Below, piece after piece: positions 26,301 to 34,216 of a DNA stretch of 64,000 nt (position 1 is the stretch's first letter; each line of letters begins with the position of its first letter). A program made the position numbers and the translations under genes. The notes under the pieces are model-generated. The model was given only the letters and a program-made list of their open reading frames with translations, was not told the origin of the DNA and did not search any database. The stretch comes from Apoda limacodes (lineage: Eukaryota; Arthropoda; Insecta; Lepidoptera; Limacodidae), in assembly GCA_946406115.1 (NCBI GenBank), contig OX291550.1, positions 30,976,722 to 31,040,721 on the forward strand, read 5' to 3'.

Positions 26301-29300
26301 TGTCACCACAGGGGTCATCGAAAGTGAAAATAAATTGTAGTACCTAATAAAAGTAAGAACTCCCCAATTCGGGGTAATCACTTTAAGGTTGGTAACACCA
26401 AATTACGCACACAGATGTAAAAATAAATGTCGTATTAGCTGATTTACACACACGTTGATAGGAAAATGGCTCGCAACACTCCGTTTGACGTATAAGTCAT
26501 CTTTGGAATATACTTATAACAAAACAACAAAATCTGATTGATTAGTGTACAACTTTCAGTGTAGGATAGTTGATCAATTATTGTAATAATTTAAGTGTGG
26601 ATTAGTTCATCAATACCATTGTGTATGTTCGGCGGAACCCATCGCATTACTTCATAGTACTCTAATAATACGACTTGATAAGTTGACAATCAAAAATCTA
26701 CAATGATTTACCTTTGTACGTAAGTTTCTAAATACAACACCCACTTGCTGCTTCTCATTTTTCGTTACAAGAAGGACCAAAAACTATTACAACAATATAA
26801 AATTGACAACATTGAGTGTATTCGCGCTGAGCACCTCCTCAGTGGTGCTGTCGCAAAATAACACTTTAGCTTCAACTAACAATATTTAGTTGAATGCCAC
26901 TCTGGCGACCCCCGCGCCCCGTCTGGAGCGGGTGCACGGTACGCACGGTACGCACGGTACGCACGGTACGCACGGTACGCACGGTACACATCGACACCCT
27001 CTGTTGTTCAGAGGATTGTCGGCGCCGCCATATTGGGATGACGGTAGAGTCAATAGATTTAATCTAATTAAGAGTTATATCTTGGTTTCTGTTTATCATG
27101 CGATGTTTGAATATCAGAGCCTAAATTCATAAGCTTTACGGTCTTTTGCTGATCTTTTCCGTGCCACAAAAGAAAATGAAACCACTTAAGATAAAATATC
27201 TGAGTGTTTTTCCAAATACAAACGTATTCCCCTGTTTCCTCCCTGGGTTTAGTGGTGGCATTAGTGGTATCATTTCTATACTGGTTGCCCGTAACTCTTT
27301 GCAAGTAGTTTTTGGTGAGAGTGATGAAAGTTGATTGTAACCAAACCAGTCGCTTTGCTTTCCTTGATTTTGTTAAAAAAAATCATCAAAAAACCAATTG
27401 GCTATTTTTCCAAGAGTTGTAATATTTCGATTGGGATATTATCTATCTGGTCTTGGTGACTTCCTTACTTAAATAGTCTGTGATTAGATTATATAAGTAA
27501 TATGTTCATTCCAGTCCAGACTTTTATGTCTTACTCTCCACATCCTCAAAAGTCAGATTTGTCCTCCAGTTTATATATGTATTACTGAAAATAAGAAAAC
27601 CACAAAACAAAGCGTAGATATATTTTCGCACATTTGTAATCTGATTCTGGATGAAAAACAGGAAAATTGTTAGATTTTGTGAATGCCTGCATCTTGCGGT
27701 CAGGGGTGAGTCAGTGAGTCACGTCGCTCGTCCCCTCCCCCCGACTTGTTTACGAGCCAAGAGAGATACAAATACAACCCCGGGAAATGACTCATACACC
27801 GACACAAGACAGTACGGTCACTGTCGGAACGATACGGTTATCGGTACTAGCTCTAATTAGTCAATAATAGATGTATCGCACACACAATACAATACGCATA
27901 AAGGTAGCTTTAATTATGTCAACATATCTTAATTACTAAATTATTCTATTTTGTAATAATAATAATACCGGTCACGACATGGACGGAAACCAAAAATAAC
28001 ATCCGTTGACCATTTCTGTCTAATAATAACATTTCCCTAATCCATGGTTTTATAACCAACACCTGCTTCAAATACATATCTATTTAACATTAGTCATATT
28101 AGGTTGATAAAGCGCTGCAAAACGACAATTAAAAACGTTTTGGACGCGGACGATACGAAGCATAAAATATGATATACATATAAAGCGCGTGCGTTCAGAA
28201 ACGTCTCTTCCGGTGAGTCAGACGACAGGCCTCAGCAGCTCGGGGTCTCAGGTAGCGCATCACGTTTGCGTTACTATCACTACCGACTACCGGCATTACG
28301 TTTGCGTTACTATCACTACCGACTACCGGCATTACGGACGTGACTTGCAAAAATATTGTATCCGGACTTAGTTACGAGCTCCTGACATTAAGTTTTATTG
28401 CAAGTGACGAAGAAAGCGTGACTCGGTTAGAAAATAATGTTAATTTGGATAGGTCCTTATTGTAAACCATTCCATGTGGTTGTTGTAACACCATTAGTTA
28501 ATTATCCTATTATTATAATGTAAGCTCTGCAATACAGATGTTTTACAATAAGGTGGTACGTGTGCGGAACCACGGGAAAAGAAAGTGCTTTTACGATGTA
28601 TAAAATCTCTTCGGTATTAACGCGCTGAAATTTTGCGTCGGAATAGGTTAAGCAGATTTCGAGTTAGAACTAACTTTTGCTAGCGGCTACGCCAGCTAAG
28701 GGCGCGTTCTTTTTGGGATGAAAATTCACCATTGATTTTTTCACCAGTCATCCGTTCGTTCAGCATTGATCGGTATTAAAAATATCAAAATTTTAGTATC
28801 ATCTGTAACAAACTGTCAAGCGTTCGTTTACGATATTTTTGTTATTTTTTTACTTTTGCCACCGAAAAATTTAACTTTAGACCAGTAGTTCCCAAAGTGG
28901 TCCAGGGGTCCACGGGAGACTCGACGGGGGTTTCCGTTGGCGTGACAAAAAAATGGGGATTTACAATTCGTAAGCCTTTGATTTTGATTGGACAACTTTA
29001 TTTTTTTGACATCCACTCAGCACAATCAATTAATTAATTAATTAACCAATCAATTCTCACTTTCTTTTCGAAAACTTAATTCGTGGTTGGAACTTTGCCG
29101 CAACGCAAATTTCCATAGTTAGGTCTAATCATCACATTTTTTTGTTGAGTTTTGGGAATATGATAGATATGTAGCTGCAGGGGGTCTAACGGAACCAGCT
29201 TAATTTTAAAAGTGGTCTATGAGAAATAAAGTCTGTGAACCTCTGCTTTAGACCTATGTCTAGAGGCGGTCTTTTCGGTGTAAATAAACTGCCTATACTT

Positions 29301-32300
29301 ATTTACTGTTTTAATTGTGTGTGTTATTATCTGAGTGTGTGTACGTCAACCGTTCGTATTGCAACCAAAAATAAGTAACCGAACGTTTCAAAGCTACACG
29401 AACGATAAGTGCCGGTGGCAAAAGCTGCGTTATCAAAAGTGTGAGAAGTATCAAACATGAGAACTTTTTATCCCAAAACGAACGCGCTCTAAATAGTTGA
29501 AATATTATCATATATAGATGACATTTAGACAGATGGGACGCGAACGAACAAACCGACAAACAAAACCACCGCGCCTCTTAGAACTGGTCGTACATATTGT
29601 GATTTTTGCCAAGAAGCCAGTTGCTGAACCACGGGCAGCGTCAAGGTGTCGCCTAACATGTAATAACATGTCTGCTATTTGGTAATTTTAGTGTCCTTCA
29701 ACCCACCGTCTCCGATACACATCTTCAAAACATTTATGAGAGAGGAGAGAGATTTAGACAGGAGTCTCTTCTCTCAGTCGCACACATCAGTTAGAGGCTG
29801 ACCTGATCTGGAACTTGCTACCGGGCTCCTTTTCCTCCGACTCGCAGGTCACGTTCCCGAACGAGTCCACGGCTAGGTATTTGTCCAGGTGCGACCGCAG
29901 GAATATCATACCTGCGGACAGACAAAACACTACTTATTGTACATCTTTATTGTTTGAATGTTATATTTTAAAACACTTGTTCAAACGTGACATAAGACAG
30001 CATTGGTCCCAAGGGGCGAGCAGAGACCTTGACAGTGAGTCTAACGGCCTCCCCTCGTCCGAATGTGGCACGGATATTAAGGTCGACGCGAGTCGGGCTC
30101 TTAAATTAACGAATAACATTTAATATTGTTCATATTTAATGTAACTTACAAATTTTTTTATACATAAATGAATGTAGTTTTTTGTATAATACAAGCGACA
30201 AAACAGCAAGCGAGTTTACTTTATTTCCACAAGTATTTTTTTTTATTTCGATAGGTTGCCATGTGTTGCCATGTGTGAATCGGGATTGCAAAAATTTGTT
30301 ATGGAACTAAAACTTTTTGTCCAGGTGCGACCGCAGGAATATAAGTTGCTCCATACAAGAAATTCCGACACCTTTGCAAAAATATTAAAAAATAATGGCT
30401 TATTAGAAACGCATGACAGCAAAAACTGCGAGATTTCTGTTTTCTAAAATTAAAATACAAAGTAAAATTCACGAAACTTCGAAGATTATGACAAATAAAT
30501 TTTCTATGAAAATATCTACGGCGTTTACCGTTAACTCATGTGTTTGATTAAAAAACGTTATATGATAGCGGGATAGTGGTTATAATGATAGCGGGATAGC
30601 GGGATAGTGGTTATAATGATAGCGGGATAGTGGTTAAAACATCGATATAAATGTAACGATATGACAAGTTCCATTTTTCATTCTAATAGATACTTTTGAC
30701 AACTACGTGAAACATTGTGAGCTCGTATTACGCGTACTGAACAATTTGAAACCGCCAGAACAAAGAGCTGCGTCCACCTGAAGACGCTGTGTCGGTCCGG
30801 TCGCGGTCCAGTCGCGGTCCTTACGAACTAATGTACCTACATATGTATATGTCTATAGGTTAGAATATGCTTTGCTTTAAGGGAGGCTTCAGAAGACCCT
30901 TACTGTAGAAAACAGCCGACTGGCCGAAATTCAAATAGCATTTAAAATTATCATTTTTTTGTAATATGCATAAACGAATAATCAAAGAAACCTACTTCGT
31001 CAGTGTTAGATTCGTTATTGAACGTTAGGAATATTTCTTGCGAACCGCTCTCGCTACGCCTATCGCTAGCGCGGTGGCCACAAGTTGAAAGTGAGAGTAA
31101 GGGCTGTTGCGTCACCGTGTTTGCCTATTTTAGGGGCGTACGTCGCCTCGCCTCAACTATTTTGTACGGCAATGAACCTATTATTTATTTACGTTTTCTG
31201 CCTTCTAAAGGCACTAACAATGTCGTTATTAATGTGATTCCATGAATACTGCATCTCTAACCGCACAGATAACGACCTATTGTGTGTGATAGACGTCCGC
31301 CCGAGAGAGATAACATCCGTGACGTCACCCCCTCATCACCAACCGTATCACTGAATCCTCGATCAAAAATTAATATTTCATTACTTTGACGATTCAAAAG
31401 TGATTGTAAAATCCTTATTTGAATAAAACATTTTGACTTTGACATACAATATTTACAGAGAAAGTTACCAAAACTGAGATCAAGTCACAGAAGTTCGCGG
31501 GCTAACTAAATATAAATCTGTGTTTAATGGATAACTGCATATCTCATCGATTGTCTTGCTGGCCACTAAAGTTAGTTCACTACAGGGACTGCAACGTTAT
31601 ATATGTATATAACAAAACACGGGGAATTTAATTAATTAAATATTTTTTCCTTCTAACTAGCACTACATCTTCTTAATGACTAAATATACGATTGTTAATT
31701 TATTTCGTTGAAATAGGATATGGGCTAGTAGGTATTAATATATCGCGAACCAGTATAAATCATACTTATATTAAAGCAACTAAAGTTCAAACAAGACCTA
31801 GCGCCTCCGCATCCGACCATATTGCGGCGTCGCTGATTGGTTGGAAAAATCGGCGAAGACTACTGGATAAGTAAAAAATCATTCCTGCCTCGGTCTGCAA
31901 ACGCAACATAACCGGGCGATAGTGAGTATGCGGGCCGACCGGGCCGAGGCACGCATTAGAGTCCGGTTATGCTCAGTTGTGGCCGAGGCTTGAACAGTGC
32001 TTTTCTCAAACATACGTACGTGTAAAAAAACGTATTATATTGACAGTAATAAAAATAGTTTAGGTAATTATGCCGTAAATTCGCCGCCTTCAAATGTCGT
32101 TTTTTTTCCTTTTAAAATTAATTTATTGGCGCATTGTTTCGTTGTGCCAGTCCCAAATTTAAATAAAACTTGATTAGTTAGTTATCTTACCATCGTTCCG
32201 GATTTGTCCGGACATGACCGGTCATTCGGGCTTACGTCCGGACTTGTCATGTGTCCGGACTTTTGACTTATGCAACATTTTTAACAAATGAATAAAATTT

Positions 32301-34208
32301 TACTAGTTAGCCTCACTCATCATGACTCATCTCAACTTAAAACAATCAACTTATTGTTTAACTTTCAACATACAATAGGATTTATTTAAATATGTGACTA
32401 TGTTTTTTTGTCATGTCAGGCTTTTTGTTAGGACTTTTAAAATATTGAAATGGTAACCCTAACTGCAAATACGATTTATCCCAAAGAAGCTTGTGCAAGA
32501 TAAGGTCGCATATCGTAGTATGTTTGAGGAAAAGAACTAACAAACTACTTTACCCCATTTATTAGCTTTAGCCTAGATTTTATGTGTACCACCCATCAGC
32601 ACATCTAGTACATGAAATAAATTTTATTATAGGTACATCACTGTTAACTAAAAATCTCAGTTTAGGATTTTTTTATAATACAAAACTTCATTAATCGTTT
32701 TTGGTTTGCATCACATCCAGACTAACATAGTCATTTTTTTAGTCGGGTCTACTCAGCGGATCCGGATAAACCTTTGCCAACAAAAAAAAAATGATTTATG
32801 CCGTACAGATAATGTCACGGGTTAACGTGATGTATTTATTATTGTCTATTTGTGTCGTTATTATTATATCAAGACAACGTAACAACATTCGAAAGCTCTG
32901 ACCGTAGTTTAAGTTTAGCCATTGTAAATATTTTGCTTATATTTTAATCTATGGTATACGCGTGCATTTATGTTATGTTATGTTATGTAGGCGACCGACC
33001 GAGCACAGAAACAATCACCTAGGTATATACATATAAGTATTATAGAACTTTTAAAAAAAATTAACAAAAAAAAAACAACTGGCTTCAAAAAGTAAAAAAT
33101 AATTACTTGTTTCCAAAAATCTGATCTTAATTCAGTTTGAAGTGTGGAGTGTGTTATAAACTGTTAGGTATATAAACTGTTAGGTATATAAACTGTTAGG
33201 TATATAAACTGTTAGGTATATAAACTGTTAGGTATATAAACTGTTAGGTATATAAACTGTTAGGTATATAAACTGTTAGGTATATAAACTGTTAGGTATA
33301 TAAACTGTTAGGTATATAAACTGTTAGGTATATAAACTGTTAAGTATATAGGAACCAACTTCAAACTGTAATTCAGATCAGATTTTTGTAAACAAGTAAT
33401 TACTCTTGTCTTTTTAAAGCTGGTTGTTTTTTTTTTTAAACGTTTTTATTTTTTACTTTTTAGTGACGAATTGCTTTTTTCGTACACTTAAACTATCCAT
33501 TCTAGTAACAAAATGTTATATCATCAACATAAAAGGCGTTTCACCAATTCCAAATAAACACCAATTATTTTTTTTGACCAAAAGTTTAAGTTTTAAATAC
33601 ACACAGTGATATGGGACCTTAGGTTTAAGTAAAAAAATAATTTTGCAAATCCGTCTTTGTATTACGGAGTTATGCCCGAACATACATCCGAATTGAGAAC
33701 TTCCTCCTTTTTTGAAATCGCTTGATAAATCAAGTTCCGTTCTATTGTCAAGCATGCCGCACGCCGCACGCCGGCAGCGCACGGCAGGCACACAGGCAGT
33801 GGTTGCCATTGGTCACATCGATCGGTGGTCGGTCGTCAATCGACCGATGTAAATAAAATTGATTGTGTCGATACAGACTATATCAACGGGTTCAGTCGTC
33901 GTCCGTTGTATCTTTAGAGAGCGTTTCGTAAGTAAGAGAATTTCCAAACAACTACGTATAGTTACTTATAGTAAAAAAAAAAAGTACTGACTGTCGTTTG
34001 TGTTCCCAGAGGCTGGCTCCAGGGTCCAGATCTGCTTCTTTTTTAGCGAGGTTCCGTTTGCGTTGATCTTGAAGCCGAAGGTCTCTGCGGTGAGGTACCG
34101 GTAGCGCGCGTTGATCAGCCCTATAGTCCACCAGCCGCGTTGTTGGTTCTGCGTGATGATGTCCCCGGCGCCCCCGCCCACCTCGCTGTGTCCGTTCACA
34201 CCGTTCAT
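5133..34208 (-). CDS. sn: Fascin (singed), actin-bundling protein, nine coding exons
   Basis: Fascin cross-links parallel actin filaments in filopodia, bristles and migrating cells. The nine exons total 1542 nt: 513 residues plus a TAG stop, close to the usual insect length. They were joined at GT/AG sites with consistent phases. Hallmarks in order: [20 protein letters not shown] at 25-44; [11 protein letters not shown] with Ser54, which aligns with human Ser39, the regulatory phosphosite; [55 protein letters not shown]; Ser293, aligning with human Ser274; [40 protein letters not shown]; and a C-terminal THWEY. Four beta-trefoils lie at roughly 25-158, 159-281, 282-402 and 403-513. The ATG at 34208-34206 is 8 bases inside an exon that begins with a good acceptor (GTGTGCGCAG), so a 5' non-coding exon exists upstream. 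A start six codons earlier would lie in the intron. Intron lengths, 5' to 3', are 4080, 6863, 94, 663, 12961, 482, 1719 and 672 bp. No frameshift or premature stop is seen. Confidence 0.97.
5339..6010 (-). other. Fascin intron 8
   Basis: 672 bp with donor GTAACC and acceptor TTTCAG. No repeat family or gene is recognised. A minus-strand open frame at 5706-5936 has no domain. Confidence 0.85.
6011..6138 (-). CDS. sn: Fascin coding exon 8
   Basis: 128 nt with acceptor TTCAG and donor AAAG|GTAACC. It encodes [20 protein letters not shown] through GTVYFK, the start of trefoil 4. Confidence 0.95.
6310..6765. repeat. Degenerate minisatellite, left part (intron 7)
   Basis: Imperfect tandem units of roughly 33-36 bp built on AACTATCCTGTTGATGAGTT plus AGAACTGCTGAA. 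The same unit resumes at about 7640-7745. The array is therefore split by the inserted DNA between about 6770 and 7620. Confidence 0.75.
7078..7295 (-). pseudogene. N-terminal fragment of a DNA-transposon transposase
   Basis: Minus-strand reading gives [20 protein letters not shown] and then [19 protein letters not shown]. After a frameshift near 7180 it continues [20 protein letters not shown]. This has the layout of the N-terminal helix-turn-helix region of Tc1/mariner-related transposases that I associate with moth genomes. The catalytic domain is absent. It lies inside fascin intron 7, within the DNA that splits a minisatellite. Confidence 0.6.
7640..7745. repeat. Degenerate minisatellite, right part (intron 7)
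   Basis: About three units of the sequence found at 6310-6765 (AACTATCATGTTATTGAGTT, then ATTATCCTGTTGACGAGTTA, then a third diverged unit). Confidence 0.65.
7858..8019 (-). CDS. sn: Fascin coding exon 7
   Basis: 162 nt with acceptor GGTTAG and donor CAG|GTCGGC. It encodes [20 protein letters not shown] to YYFYLIN, the end of trefoil 3. The junction falls within Arg403 at the trefoil 3/4 border. Confidence 0.95.
8502..8658 (-). CDS. sn: Fascin coding exon 6
   Basis: 157 nt with acceptor TTCAG and donor AA|GTAACT. It encodes Gly297 through [20 protein letters not shown] and [16 protein letters not shown] in trefoil 3, and ends two bases into Lys349. Confidence 0.95.
8703..9340 (-). mobile_element. 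5'-truncated LINE B with poly(A) tail
   Basis: Minus-strand reading from about 9340 gives the C-terminal end of a non-LTR reverse-transcriptase polyprotein: [55 protein letters not shown] and [19 protein letters not shown] stop and a short 3' UTR ending CCACCTTAGTGGTATAAAAA follow; the poly(A) is seen as the T run at 8709-8729. The last coding part is a single open frame, so this copy is fairly young. The same family recurs at 13357-13440, 23835-24193, 36840-38437 and 44925-44996. It sits in fascin intron 5, only about 45 bp from exon 6. Confidence 0.9.
9345..13350. other. Intron 5 (right-hand 3' part), no gene recognised
   Basis: About 4 kb of AT-rich intron DNA with no conserved ORF. The only distinct structure I see is the perfect hairpin at 12010-12042. 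The minus-strand frames at 9908-10114 and 10884-11177 have no domain features. Confidence 0.6.
12010..12042. repeat. Perfect 14-bp inverted repeat with 5-bp loop
   Basis: AAATAAACTAACAC, loop ATGAC, then its exact reverse complement GTGTTAGTTTATTT. It lies in intron 5 with no flanking T-run that would give it an obvious function. Confidence 0.85.
13357..13440 (-). mobile_element. Terminal fragment of LINE B
   Basis: About 80 bp matching the 3' end of LINE B on the minus strand (plus strand: AGGTGGCTAACAAGCTTACA, then GCCCGCCTGAGG and a diverged GGTCACCGT). There is no poly(A) and the copy is diverged, so it is older than the one at 8703-9340. Confidence 0.7.
14223..14404 (+). mobile_element. 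Short MITE-like repeat, copy 2
   Basis: Opposite-orientation copy of the repeat at 2060-2272, about 180 bp and very similar. It shares AAAGTCGGTATACGGG, TTTTACGTGACAA, GTGAGCGCATAACGTGAGCG and TATAAGACGTTGTCACGTCA. A few short internal segments are missing relative to copy 1. Confidence 0.75.
14405..16250. other. Intron 5 (middle), no gene recognised
   Basis: Non-coding. It contains a GC-rich patch (14660-14830) with the palindromic motif TGCGCATGCGC at 14790-14800, a short duplication of CAGTACGT near 14930, and a foldback hairpin at 15595-15656. Confidence 0.6.
15595..15656 (+). ncRNA. Candidate precursor-like hairpin
   Basis: A 62-base imperfect hairpin. The arm TTTTATGTGTCA pairs with TGACACATAAAA. 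After one mismatch TGCG pairs with CGCA, then one G-U pair, then GTTCT pairs with AGAAC. The loop region centres on GTCGCAGGAG. Size and pairing are compatible with a pre-miRNA-like fold but equally with a foldback remnant of a transposon. I do not recognise a known miRNA seed. It lies on the strand opposite to fascin transcription, although the reverse complement also folds. Confidence 0.3.
16288..17100. repeat. 53-bp minisatellite, about 15 copies
   Basis: Tandem array with unit AACTTTCTTACTATAGTCAA, then GGATTTAGATAGAGTGGCTA, then GTCGCAGGAAAC (about 53 bp). It is immediately preceded by AGCTATAGCTTGCTGTACAA, a motif also inside the dispersed repeats at 54918-55393 and 63545-64000 (as reverse complement). 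Units vary, with subclasses such as GTCGTAGGAATT and GTCGCAGGAAAC. Confidence 0.9.
17262..17452. repeat. 14-15 bp minisatellite
   Basis: About 13 imperfect copies of CTGATGTATGGGGA or CTGATGTATGGGGG, with occasional changes such as CTGGTG and CTGACG. It is only 160 bp past the 53-bp array and not related to it in sequence. Confidence 0.85.
17453..20005. other. Intron 5 (left part), no gene recognised
   Basis: Non-coding, AT-rich, with GC-richer patches near 18005-18065 (GGAGCGGGAGCGGGAGCGGA) and 19850-19940. The minus-strand frame at 18452-18865 (137 codons) has no recognised domain and no clear splice context, so I do not call it a gene. Confidence 0.55.
20006..20900. mobile_element. Non-autonomous hAT transposon, 895 bp
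   Basis: Ends CAGTGGTTCTTTACC and, reverse complemented from the right, CAGTGGTTCTTAACC: terminal inverted repeats of the hAT type. It is flanked by exact 8-bp target duplications CTTTATAC at 19998-20005 and 20901-20908. No transposase is encoded. It is inserted in fascin intron 5. Confidence 0.92.
21417..21566. repeat. 68-bp tandem duplication next to exon 5
   Basis: About 2.2 copies of a unit beginning CGAGACACTACGTTTGACAG and containing TTGCGTTAC and CATGTTTGACA, with starts near 21417, 21485 and 21553. It ends about 50 bp from fascin exon 5 on its 3' (donor) side. Confidence 0.75.
21620..21848 (-). CDS. sn: Fascin coding exon 5
   Basis: 229 nt with acceptor TTGCAG and donor CAAG|GTACGT. 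It encodes residues 221-296 ([20 protein letters not shown] to VSVKQ) plus one base of Gly297, crossing the trefoil 2/3 border. Ser293 aligns with human fascin Ser274. The exon is much more GC-rich than its flanks. Confidence 0.95.
21926..22165 (+). mobile_element. tRNA-derived SINE, copy 1
   Basis: The head looks like tRNA: CGCAGCCTAGTTGGTAGTGT as the A-box region and GGTTCGATTCC at 21974-21984 as a perfect B box, followed by CCGCACTGG. The body has ACTTGAGTCTTGAGTC-like sequence and TGTATTTATGTATGTATTTA. The tail region includes GGCTTTGCTTACTTTGGGGC and CGCTGTGTGTAATGTCC. Other copies are at 52738-52934 and split at 59925-62150. It lies in the 663-bp fascin intron 4. Confidence 0.85.
22512..22697 (-). 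CDS. sn: Fascin coding exon 4
   Basis: 186 nt with acceptor GTGCAG and donor AAG|GTCAGT. It encodes residues 159-220 ([20 protein letters not shown] to YLSASGK), the first part of trefoil 2. It is separated from exon 3 by an intron of only 94 bp. Confidence 0.95.
22792..22939 (-). CDS. sn: Fascin coding exon 3
   Basis: 148 nt with acceptor GTACAG and donor CAG|GTAAAC. It encodes [20 protein letters not shown] through LAARPQ, the end of trefoil 1 (codon 158). Confidence 0.95.
23284..23395. repeat. (CACACCG)n heptanucleotide array
   Basis: About 15-16 near-perfect copies of CACACCG with one CACGCCG variant. Seven is not a multiple of three, so several overlapping frames stay open in both directions; those frames are artefacts. 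Confidence 0.95.
23835..24193 (+). mobile_element. 5'-truncated LINE B copy with poly(A)
   Basis: Plus-strand copy starting at TGTTCTGAGGAATTGTTCGA and ending with GCCACCTTAATGGTAT followed by a 13-base A run at 24181-24193. It encodes a diverged, frameshifted C-terminus ([15 protein letters not shown]). It aligns with 8703-9060 on the opposite strand. Confidence 0.88.
24581..26506 (+). mobile_element. Unclassified terminal-inverted-repeat element, copy A (1926 bp)
   Basis: Starts CCAAAGATTACTTATACGTC; the right end reverse complemented starts CCAAAGATGACTTATACGTC. It is flanked by identical hexamers AATATA at 24575-24580 and 26507-26512, read as a 6-bp target duplication. A second copy lies in inverted orientation at 59975-62065; shared blocks run through the whole length, for example GAGCTCGAAGTAGGCAAA and ATTTGGCGGCACTTA. 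No ORF of note is present, so it is non-autonomous. The right terminus appears to have lost an inner part of the inverted repeat that copy B keeps (GATACCGTGT). Confidence 0.88.
26507..28240. other. Intron 2, no gene recognised
   Basis: Non-coding. It contains the 9-bp repeat at 26936-26990 and a GC-rich spot with GCCGCCATATT at 27024-27034, which reads AATATGGCGGC on the minus strand. Confidence 0.55.
26936..26990. repeat. (CACGGTACG)n 9-bp tandem repeat
   Basis: About six perfect copies of a 9-bp unit. Because nine is a multiple of three, it reads as a histidine-glycine-threonine repeat in one frame; there is no other sign of coding. Confidence 0.9.
28259..28337. repeat. 36-bp tandem duplication
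   Basis: Two full copies of a unit containing GTTTGCGTTACTATCACTAC followed by CGACTACCGGCATTAC. The copies are essentially identical. Confidence 0.85.
28883..29245. mobile_element. hAT MITE, 363 bp
   Basis: Left end CAGTAGTTCCCAAAGTGG; right end reverse complemented CAGAGGTTCACAGAC. Exact 8-bp target duplications CTTTAGAC lie at 28875-28882 and 29246-29253. No coding potential. It lies in fascin intron 2, about 560 bp from exon 2. Confidence 0.9.
29254..29802. other. Intron 2 end next to exon 2, nothing recognised
   Basis: AT-rich non-coding DNA; no repeat family or ORF with domain features. Confidence 0.5.
29803..29911 (-). CDS. sn: Fascin coding exon 2
   Basis: 109 nt with acceptor CCGCAG and donor CAG|GTCAGC. 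It completes Ser73 and encodes [20 protein letters not shown] and onward to FQI in trefoil 1. It ends two bases into codon 109. Confidence 0.95.
30567..30640. repeat. Short tandem repeat
   Basis: Three partial copies of GATAGCGGGATAGTGGTTAT (about 23-33 bp spacing) in fascin intron 1. Confidence 0.75.
31360..31445 (+). mobile_element. Possible retroposon 3' tail fragment
   Basis: Contains GACGATTCAAAAGTGATTGT and TTGAATAAAACATTTTGACT, then TTGAC. A TTTTGACTTTGAC tail of this sort is common at the ends of moth LINE copies. Short and without other landmarks. Confidence 0.3.
32180..32466. mobile_element. Degenerate hAT-like MITE remnant
   Basis: Repeated TCCGGACxTG motifs at 32200-32265 and an end that reverse complemented starts TTAGGGTTACCATT resemble the hAT MITE at 62151-62577 (TAGGGTTACCAGG and TCCGG blocks). 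The left end is poorly preserved and no target duplication is clear. Confidence 0.3.
33066..33428. mobile_element. Foldback element with minisatellite loop
   Basis: Two inverted arms of about 70-75 bp. The left arm includes TAATTACTTGTTTCCAAAAA and CTGATCTTAATTCAGTTTGA; the right arm at 33359-33428 is its near-complement. The loop holds 12 copies of a 16-bp unit. A related copy with a single loop unit lies at 53570-53790. Confidence 0.8.
33155..33350. repeat. 16-bp minisatellite, 12 copies
   Basis: TATAAACTGTTAGGTA repeated with exact 16-bp spacing (CTGTTA at 33161, 33177 and so on to 33337). The last copy has one change (TAAGTA). The near-identity of units points to a recent expansion. Confidence 0.95.
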
Positions 34209-34216
34209 CCTCCGAC
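33992..34216 (-). CDS. sn: Fascin coding exon 1 (with 8 nt of 5' UTR)
   Basis: The acceptor AG is at 34218-34217 and the ATG at 34208-34206. The donor after 33992 reads A|GTCAGT. It encodes residues 1-72 plus the first base of Ser73, including the N-terminal acidic/glycine segment and the start of trefoil 1 with the SLKKK phosphosite loop. Confidence 0.95.

Larger units (their letters stand above)
22940..29802 (-). other. Fascin intron 2
   Basis: 6863 bp. It holds a 7-bp microsatellite (23284-23395), a LINE B fragment (23835-24193), the 1.9-kb terminal-inverted-repeat element (24581-26506), a 9-bp tandem repeat (26936-26990), a 36-bp tandem duplication (28259-28337) and a hAT MITE (28883-29245). 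Between these I see no gene. Confidence 0.85.
29912..33991 (-). other. Fascin intron 1
   Basis: 4080 bp with donor GTCAGT and acceptor CCGCAG. It holds the foldback element with its 16-bp minisatellite (33066-33428), a degenerate hAT-like remnant (about 32180-32466), a short tandem repeat (30567-30640) and otherwise AT-rich DNA. No gene inside is recognised. Confidence 0.85.

Noticed and set aside
33155..33350. Regularly spaced short repeats that could suggest a CRISPR array
   Set aside because: The 16-bp units abut with no unique spacers, the context is an insect intron, and no cas genes exist.
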